Source: Bacteroidetes bacterium UBA2322
Lineage (GTDB): Bacteria; Bacteroidota; Bacteroidia; Chitinophagales; UBA2359
Length of the DNA: 21,932 nt
Assembly (NCBI GenBank): GCA_002345145.1
Contig: DDVC01000176.1
Location: 1 to 21,932 of the forward strand
Reading direction: 5' to 3'
Shown: one piece after another, positions 17,099 through 21,932 of the stretch
Numbering within the stretch: position 1 is the first letter of the stretch
Layout: the number at the start of each line of letters is the position of its first letter
The notes under the pieces: generated by a model
Seen by the model: only the letters and a program-made list of their open reading frames with translations
The model's database searches: none
What the model was told of the DNA's origin: nothing
Translations under genes and position numbers: made by a program

Positions 17099-17106
17099 CA
17101 AAATTA
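17099..17106 (-). promoter_or_regulatory. Candidate -7 box (TAATTTTG) for porU2-asnB
   Basis: On the minus strand this reads TAATTTTG followed by CG, an exact TAnnTTTG match about 200 bases before the PorU2-like ATG. A TTTG element (CAAA at 17123-17126) lies 16 bases upstream of the box, shorter than the usual 19-21. It is plausible but imperfect, and it implies a long leader. Confidence 0.35.
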
Positions 17107-17142
17107 GCGTTTTTTGGATAAGCAAACCCGATGTTTTTTCGT

Positions 17143-17252
17143 CAAAACCACATAAACCGATTTCTGCCCGTACCCCAGAGCCGATTTGTTCTCCCCCCCA
17201 GCCCCCCCTCAAAGAAGGGGGGAGTTTAGATTGTCCGTTTTTTGTGGTTTTG
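17143..17252. repeat. Nested inverted repeats around a C/G-tract hairpin
   Basis: The outer arms CAAAACCAC (17143-17151) and GTGGTTTTG (17244-17252) are exact reverse complements. Inside them CTCCCCCC (17191-17198) pairs with GGGGGGAG (17217-17224), or alternatively the seven C at 17202-17208 pair with the same six G (17217-17222). The two hairpins share one arm, so they exclude each other. The core resembles CCCCCAGCCCCCT...GGGGG intergenic repeats that I recall from many Bacteroidota genomes. Confidence 0.6.
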
Positions 17253-17334
17253 GAGTGTATTTTTAGGGTGTTAATGGCTGTTTTTTTTCAGAAAAATAGC
17301 GTGTAAGATAGGACAAATGGGCTCTGCCCGTACC
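17163..17334. repeat. 14-bp inverted repeat coupled to a 12-bp direct repeat
   Basis: CAGAGCCGATTTGT (17176-17189) and ACAAATGGGCTCTG (17313-17326) are reverse complements except at one position. TCTGCCCGTACC occurs identically in direct orientation at 17163-17174 and 17323-17334. The combination of terminal inverted arms and short flanking direct copies resembles a small mobile or REP-like unit of about 150 bases, though no ends are proven. Confidence 0.5.
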
Positions 17335-17398
17335 AAGGTGGCAGAGTTACCAGGCATTTTTACCCACCTACTAACCCATAAAATGGGAGTTACTGCTC

Positions 17399-17902
17399 TT
17401 AGGCATAAAGGTAAGGCTCATTATTGTATGCCAATTGCCGTACATTTTTGAGTACCCTTTTCATGTAAATCCGCCAAAAGGTTTTGGTAAATAACCAGTT
17501 TAAAGGGTAGAGCCAAAAAATATCGGAATGTAGCGTGTAAGTATATTCTACCAAAATTTCATTTTCTTTTAGCCGGGTGGTTTTCCACTCGCCTACAAAT
17601 TTTGAAAACCCCAACAGCCATGATTTAAAATTGCTTACCTCAATTTTCCAGTAGGCATTTTCTATGCGCTCAATCACTTTATCCAATGATGATTCGCCCC
17701 CGGCAAAAGTGGGCGATTTAGCCACAAAAATCTTTTTGGTACTGCCCGGCTTGCCCCAGTTTTCATCTTCGGTGCAATGGGTAACACGGGGCATAAGCCC
17801 AAACCCTGTATGCACCTTAGCCACATCGCAAAGCATGGGCGTTTTAAAGGCTCTCTCTAATGAACAGTGGTAAATGGTAGTAATGGAAATTTTTGTAGTC
17901 AT
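17399..17902 (-). CDS. SRPBCC (START/Bet v1-like) family protein
   Basis: A 167-residue soluble protein with the pattern of an SRPBCC ligand-binding fold. An N-terminal strand (ISITTIYHCS) leads to a helix (LERAFKTPMLCDVAKVH). A run of beta strands follows (STKKIFVA, WKIEVSNF, FVGEWKTTRL, ILVEYTYTLHS), and a long C-terminal helix (FWRIYMKRVLKNVRQLAY) lies against the pocket. Such proteins bind lipids, polyketides or other hydrophobic ligands. The specific ligand is unknown and no catalytic residue is recognisable. It starts 64 bases after the FadL-like gene on the same strand, so it is probably the last gene of the kinase-barrel transcript. A role in handling a hydrophobic compound imported by the barrel would be consistent but is inference. 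Start is ATG. Confidence 0.6.
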   Translation of the reverse strand: MTTKISITTIYHCSLERAFKTPMLCDVAKVHTGFGLMPRVTHCTEDENWGKPGSTKKIFVAKSPTFAGGESSLDKVIERIENAYWKIEVSNFKSWLLGFSKFVGEWKTTRLKENEILVEYTYTLHSDIFWLYPLNWLFTKTFWRIYMKRVLKNVRQLAYNNEPYLYA

Positions 17903-17966
17903 TAATTGGCAGATATTTGGGAGGAGGTTAGAAACAGCAGATTATTGCTTATGATACGCCCGGCTC

Positions 17967-19496
17967 CTAACGTCCAAAATGAAAATCGGCACCTATGGCA
18001 AAAATAAGGGCATTTTTGCTGTATTGGTTGGTAAATTCAGAAGGGGCTACACTGGGAAAAGGCTGTGGTGCAGGTACCGGTGTATGTGTGTAGGTAATGC
18101 TCTCCTTAGAAAATATAGAGCGCAAAACGCCTATGCTTACCTCCACTTTTTCCGAAAACACGTACTGTCCGCCCAAGGCAAAACTATGGCTATTTGTCCA
18201 GAAGTCCACATCGGTTTGGTACTGCGGACTCACGCCCCAGTTGCCAAATGTATAACCGCCACTGATGGTTAAATCGGGATTTAAATGAAAGGCAATGCCG
18301 GTTTCAATTTCGTAGTAGTTGTTATCTATGAGTTTTTCTCTTCCGCCGTAATTGGCATTTTTAGAGAAGAAATAGCGCCCGCCGGCAGCAAGGGTTAGTT
18401 TTTGGTTCAGAAAACGGTACGAAACACCCCCTGCCAAGTGTGCGGGCAGGTCGGAGCGCACCGATGAGCCGTCAATAAACAAAGGTTCGCTGTTGGGATT
18501 ACTGAGTACGCGCCCGTCTTTACCATCAATTACCTTAGTAGTAATTTCTACATCGGTGTTCATTTCATATTTAATCCCGATGTTCAGATTTTCGATAGGC
18601 TGTAAATGCACCCCAAAAATGGGGGTAAAGCCGGTACCTGTTTGTACCACGTCTATTTCGCGGTTGCCGGTATTGGCATCAAGTTGGTCGGCGGCTACAT
18701 TTAGTATTACCGCGCTCAGCGGGCTAACCGTACTTTTAAGGAAGTCACAGTAACCACCTGGGGTTATCCATGTGCCGGTTTGGGTAGGCAGGATATTGAG
18801 GTTTCGGGTGTGCCCTTGCGAGCTGATGCGCGAAAACACATAACGCACACCTGCTGCAAACGACACTTTTTGGTTAAGTTTGTAAGCTACGCCTAATTGT
18901 GCGCCGGCAAAAAAAGCCACACCGGTAGAGCGAAAGTCCACCCTATAAGCATCAATGCTTCTGTATGCGCTATCTACCTGTGCAAGGGAGAATATGTTTT
19001 GCAAATTAGGAATAATATCTGCTATATTGCGCTCTGTAACGGGCAGCCCGTTAAACTCTGCCCCACCGCCACCGGCAATGGGGTTTACCCCTGCCGAAAA
19101 GGCTAATCTGCCTGTTCTATACACCCCATACAAGGTAGGAAAAACGGGCGTACTTACCAACCCTTCAAAATTGGTAGGTACTTGGTTCATGTATTGGTAG
19201 TTGCTTTCTATATTGGTTTGTTGTCGCAAAGCCTGATTACTGATAGAAAAGTGCAACCCCTCGGGCAAATAGGCGGTGCCGGCGGGGTTAAAAAAAACAG
19301 CATCCACATCGGTACTGGCACCGCGCGAGGGCATTCTTATGAAATCAGCGCTCTGGGTGGGTATGGCAAAAAAGTTGTACCGCTGCGAGGCAGCCAATTG
19401 TTGTTCAATAGTGAGTTCGGTGGGCGCTTGGGCAGCAGCAGTTTTACAGATAAGTAAAATTACCAGTGGCAGAACAAGAGTAAGCAGTTTTTGCAT
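17967..19496 (-). CDS. FadL/OmpP1-family outer-membrane transport barrel
   Basis: A 509-residue outer-membrane beta-barrel with a signal peptide (about 1-23, hydrophobic LTLVLPLVILLICKTAAA then Q). The FadL/OmpP1 signature appears early: an RGASTDVDAVFFNPAGTAYLP-like stretch at about 58-78 (DAVFFNPAG core), where NPAG marks the N-terminal hatch/plug region. Repeated amphipathic strands with aromatic girdles follow (LAFSAGVNP, VSFAAGVRYVFS, LNIGIKYEMN, LTLAAGGRYFFS, LTISGGYTFGNWG, HSFALGGQYVF). The C-terminus FAIGADFHFGR resembles a barrel-assembly signal. FadL proteins import fatty acids or aromatic hydrocarbons. It is not PorV, because PorV's typical N-terminal pattern is absent. It begins 46 bases after the kinase stop codon, so the two are likely co-transcribed. 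Substrate unknown. Confidence 0.85.
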   Translation of the reverse strand: MQKLLTLVLPLVILLICKTAAAQAPTELTIEQQLAASQRYNFFAIPTQSADFIRMPSRGASTDVDAVFFNPAGTAYLPEGLHFSISNQALRQQTNIESNYQYMNQVPTNFEGLVSTPVFPTLYGVYRTGRLAFSAGVNPIAGGGGAEFNGLPVTERNIADIIPNLQNIFSLAQVDSAYRSIDAYRVDFRSTGVAFFAGAQLGVAYKLNQKVSFAAGVRYVFSRISSQGHTRNLNILPTQTGTWITPGGYCDFLKSTVSPLSAVILNVAADQLDANTGNREIDVVQTGTGFTPIFGVHLQPIENLNIGIKYEMNTDVEITTKVIDGKDGRVLSNPNSEPLFIDGSSVRSDLPAHLAGGVSYRFLNQKLTLAAGGRYFFSKNANYGGREKLIDNNYYEIETGIAFHLNPDLTISGGYTFGNWGVSPQYQTDVDFWTNSHSFALGGQYVFSEKVEVSIGVLRSIFSKESITYTHTPVPAPQPFPSVAPSEFTNQYSKNALIFAIGADFHFGR

Positions 19497-19542
19497 AAAA
19501 TTAGGAGAGATTGGGTGATTTTGTAAAAAGCGAGTGAAGAGT

Positions 19543-20403
19543 TTACAGTGCTGATTTATTTTTAAGATAATAGTTGAGCAGCTCGTAAATGGGTTTTTGT
19601 ATGATGCGCCCCATAATGAGTTGCTTATCGGTTACTGCCGATTGGAGAATTTCATCAAAATAATGGGCTACGGAGCCTGCAAAATGCACGGGTGCATAAC
19701 TGCTTTGTGGGTAAATACATACATGGTAGGTTAAAAACTCAGCAAAACAGTCATATACCAATTTTCGCATAAAGGGGTGTTGTTCATGTTTTCCGGCAAA
19801 TCGGGCAAAGGAGGCTAAGTAGCGTTTGGGGTTCATTTCTTTGTAAACCTTTTGCAGCACAATTTCTTTGTTTACCTCGTAGGTGGCGGCAAAATCGGCA
19901 TGTAAATCTGCCGGCAGGCGCTTATAAAGGTAAAGGCGCACTATCATTTTACCCAAGTGGGTGCCGCTGCCCTCATCGCCTAAAATGAAATCGAGGGCAG
20001 GTGTTTCTTCATACAGGTTTTTACCATCGTAAAAAACCGAATTAGAGCCTGTGCCCAAAATACAGGCTATACCCGGGTTATTATGGCACAGGGCTATGGC
20101 AGCGCCCAGCATATCGTGGTCAACCAAGATGTTGGCACGGGTAAAAAACTTGGTAAAAATGTTGCGCATTTTAGCGCAGCGCTCCTCGCTGGAGCAGCCG
20201 GCACCAAAAAAATACAGGTTATCAATAATATGGGCATAAGCCGCCAGCGCTTGGTTGTTTCGGAGCGCTTCCAGCACCTGCTCTTCGGTACAAAATAAAG
20301 GGCTAAACCCAATGGTTTCGTACTCTCCCACTATATTTTGAGTATCCGTATTGGCTAAAATCCAGTTGGTTTTTGTAGCGCCGCTATCAGCTATCAGTAA
20401 CAT
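19543..20403 (-). CDS. BadF/BadG/BcrA/BcrD-type ATPase, GlcNAc kinase-like
   Basis: A 286-residue actin-fold (ASKHA) protein most like the N-acetylglucosamine kinase branch of the BadF/BcrA family in Bacteroidota. It has the phosphate-1 loop ADSGATKTNW (5-14), VDHDMLGAA with a candidate catalytic Asp (96-98), the phosphate-2 loop LGTGSNS (116-122), GDEGSGTHLGK (142-152), and an adenosine motif HFAGSVA near 240. It is expected to phosphorylate an amino sugar with ATP in the cytosol, perhaps in peptidoglycan or chitin recycling; exact specificity is not readable. Its length matches the family. It leads the leftward transcript followed by the FadL-like barrel and the SRPBCC gene. A TAACTTTG box lies 24 bases upstream of the ATG. 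Confidence 0.83.
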   Translation of the reverse strand: MLLIADSGATKTNWILANTDTQNIVGEYETIGFSPLFCTEEQVLEALRNNQALAAYAHIIDNLYFFGAGCSSEERCAKMRNIFTKFFTRANILVDHDMLGAAIALCHNNPGIACILGTGSNSVFYDGKNLYEETPALDFILGDEGSGTHLGKMIVRLYLYKRLPADLHADFAATYEVNKEIVLQKVYKEMNPKRYLASFARFAGKHEQHPFMRKLVYDCFAEFLTYHVCIYPQSSYAPVHFAGSVAHYFDEILQSAVTDKQLIMGRIIQKPIYELLNYYLKNKSAL

Positions 20404-21066
20404 TGGGTGAACTTAAAAAGTGAAGCGCAAAGTTAGCAGTAATACGGTAAATAGGGCATTTTTACCCCCAAGTTGTTTTAGTTTACCTGCATACACTGTA
20501 TTTGGAAGAGCAAGTATATTTCACCTGTTACTCATGGGTATCTGTATTAGGCAGGTGGTGGTTCATTTTATTGATGGGGTGTGCGCCTATTTGCTGTAAG
20601 GTTTATTTTAGCCGGCATGGTAATAAGGCAGTTGAAGCATAACGACTGCAAAAAAAGTTGGGCAGTTTAAAAAAGGTAGGGCAACTTTGTACAGAAGATA
20701 AAATGGAAGGTAAAAAGAGTAGGTGTGTTTTGCAACCTAAAATGCCCCCTCACTACCTTGGGTGTAACCCAACTATTGGAAAAATGGCAAAAATGGATGC
20801 CCAATTATGCATTGGTGCGGCACAATTTTGAAAAAACAGCTACATTTATGCCCCATACAACCCAAATAAGAGCTAAACTACTGTTTCCGCCGTAATAACT
20901 ATAAAAAACCAAAACCCAACCAACAGCAACCGCCCGATTTGTACCACCAAAATTGCCGGTTTTTTCACCGTCTGCCGTTATGCCCGATGCTAAAACGACA
21001 GTACCAACAACATCAGACCGACAGAAAAAACTATCTTAGAACTGAAATAAATTGATAAGTACACAT
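20404..21066. other. Intergenic region between the kinase and the R-M gene
   Basis: These 663 bases carry no recognisable gene. They contain the kinase promoter at the left, a 6-bp hairpin TTGGGT-GTA-ACCCAA (20758-20772), a near-consensus promoter-like pair (TTG 20658-20660, 21 bases, CAACTTTG 20682-20689), and a 42-codon frame starting at 20703 that I do not call as a gene. From about 20980 rightward the text becomes rich in GACA/CGAC words and resembles the following R-M gene, so the left edge of an acquired segment may lie near here. Confidence 0.5.
20428..20435 (-). promoter_or_regulatory. -7 box of kinase promoter (TAACTTTG)
   Basis: On the minus strand this reads TAACTTTG followed by CGC, an exact TAnnTTTG match 24 bases before the kinase ATG. 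It would give a short leader of about 18 bases. No clear TTTG is found 19-21 bases farther upstream. Confidence 0.5.
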
Positions 21067-21932
21067 ATGACCATAAGCCACTATATTGACAACATAAATA
21101 AACGCTTTAAACTCGGTAACGCAACCGAACATACCTTTCGGGGCGACTTACAACAACTTTTAGAAAGTTTAGTGCCGACAATCAGAGCAACCAACGAACC
21201 CAAAAGACAAAGTTGCGGAGCACCTGACTACATTTTGACAAAAAAAGATGTTCCAGTTGGTTTTATTGAAGCAAAGGACATAGGAGACAAAGACCTTGAA
21301 GGAGCAAAGAAAACAGGTAACAAAGAACAGTTTGACCGTTACAAAGCATCGCTAAACAACATCATATTTACAGACTATCTCGACTTTCATTTATACCGTG
21401 ACGGACAGTTTGTAATGAAAATTGCCATTGGAGAAATTACCGACAAGGGCATAAAACCACTGACCGAGAACTTTTCAAGTTTTGAAAACTTCATCAAAGA
21501 CTTTTGTACCCACATTGGACAGACCATAAAGAGTTCAAAAAGACTGGCAGAAATGATGGCGGGCAAAGCCCGCCTTCTTTCTGAAGTGATTGAAAAGGCG
21601 TTGACAAGTGATGAAACCAATCACGAAGACAGCACACTGAAAGACCAAATGAAGGCTTTCAAACAAATTCTTATTCACGACATTACGCCTAAAGGTTTTG
21701 CAGACGTTTACGCCCAAACCATTGCTTACGGAATGTTTGCAGCTCGTTTACATGATGCAACCTTGCCTACTTTCAGCAGACAAGAAGCAGCCGAACTAAT
21801 TCCGAAATCCAATCCATTTTTACGAAAATTGTTTGGCTACATCGCAGGACCCGATATTGACGACCGTATAAAATGGATAGTTGACAGCTTGGTAGAAATT
21901 TTTCTGCATTGCAACGTTGAAGAAATTTTAAA
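21067..21932 (+). CDS. Restriction-modification enzyme, N-terminal part (PD-(D/E)xK nuclease domain), cut by window end
   Basis: An open frame from the ATG at 21067 runs to the window end without a stop (288 complete codons). The first about 140 residues form a PD-(D/E)xK nuclease domain: Pro53-Asp54 in CGAPDYIL, then Glu68-Ala-Lys70 in GFIEAKD, with a conserved Glu33 in the preceding helix. A linker helix region (about 160-215) and a stretch starting TPKGFADVYAQTIAYGMFAARL follow. In type IIG and type ISP-like single-chain R-M enzymes this stretch joins the nuclease to an N6-adenine methyltransferase. The methylase motifs (FxGxG, NPPY) would lie beyond the window. It cuts and methylates DNA as host defence. 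Gly codons are 8 GGA of 16 here versus 1 GGA of 20 in the GCS2 gene (counted by eye), consistent with transfer. Confidence 0.85.
   Translation, partial: MTISHYIDNINKRFKLGNATEHTFRGDLQQLLESLVPTIRATNEPKRQSCGAPDYILTKKDVPVGFIEAKDIGDKDLEGAKKTGNKEQFDRYKASLNNIIFTDYLDFHLYRDGQFVMKIAIGEITDKGIKPLTENFSSFENFIKDFCTHIGQTIKSSKRLAEMMAGKARLLSEVIEKALTSDETNHEDSTLKDQMKAFKQILIHDITPKGFADVYAQTIAYGMFAARLHDATLPTFSRQEAAELIPKSNPFLRKLFGYIAGPDIDDRIKWIVDSLVEIFLHCNVEEIL

Larger units (their letters stand above)
16896..17398. other. Intergenic region upstream of the PorU2-like gene, rich in inverted repeats
   Basis: No gene is visible in these 503 bases. The half nearest the PorU2-like gene is ordinary AT-rich leader. The part from 17143 to 17334 contains nested and alternative inverted repeats and a 12-bp direct repeat, listed separately. 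A minus-strand TAATTTTG box lies at 17099-17106. It also forms the 3' region of the SRPBCC transcript. Confidence 0.55.

Noticed and set aside
17967..19496. PorV (T9SS shuttle) as identity for the barrel near the PorU2-like gene
   Set aside because: Both are FadL-related, but the NPAG hatch motif and overall pattern fit a general FadL/OmpP1 transporter, and a SRPBCC gene and a 0.5-kb gap separate it from the C25 gene.

Overview
The window looks like a chromosomal segment of a free-living or sludge/aquatic Bacteroidota bacterium, probably from the Chitinophagales/Saprospirales side. This is an inference. The clues are two proteins with type IX secretion system (T9SS) sorting domains, a SusD-like lipoprotein, acidic residues after a lipoprotein cysteine, several exact TAnnTTTG promoter boxes (the Bacteroidota -7 element), and few Shine-Dalgarno sites. 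I see no tRNA, rRNA, CRISPR array or complete insertion sequence.

Layout. Positions 1-409 are non-coding and hold a good intrinsic terminator reading leftward, placed to end the serC transcript. serC (phosphoserine aminotransferase) runs leftward and is divergent from a small transglutaminase-like protein gene. A rightward block follows: an M16 peptidase-like protein that has lost its zinc-binding motif, with a consensus promoter and an adjacent dyad; a secreted fibronectin-III protein with a CHU_C (type B) T9SS domain; a repeat-rich intergenic stretch (5812-6379); a TPR lipoprotein; a GCS2-type carboxylate-amine ligase followed by a class I glutamine amidotransferase; and an orphan SusD-like lipoprotein.

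From 11769 to 20403 everything runs leftward. In transcription order this is a BadF/BcrA-type (GlcNAc kinase-like) sugar kinase, a FadL/OmpP1 outer-membrane barrel, an SRPBCC protein, a 0.5-kb gap with nested inverted repeats, a large PorU2-like C25 protein, and asparagine synthase asnB, which uses a TTG start. After 663 non-coding bases the right edge holds the start of a restriction-modification gene (PD-(D/E)xK nuclease domain first) with shifted codon use. It is cut by the window end.

How the genes fit together. serC and asnB are amino-acid biosynthesis genes. The CHU_C protein, PorU2-like protein, SusD-like lipoprotein, TPR lipoprotein and FadL barrel belong to the cell envelope. The clearest oddities are two degenerate peptidases: the PorU2-like protein carries Asn and Ala at the expected His and Cys positions, and the M16 protein lacks HxxEH. 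Other points of interest are the amidoligase/amidotransferase pair, the SusD without SusC, and the apparently acquired R-M gene. I did not find a clear undescribed multi-gene system; the GCS2/amidotransferase pair is the nearest candidate for uncharacterised biochemistry.
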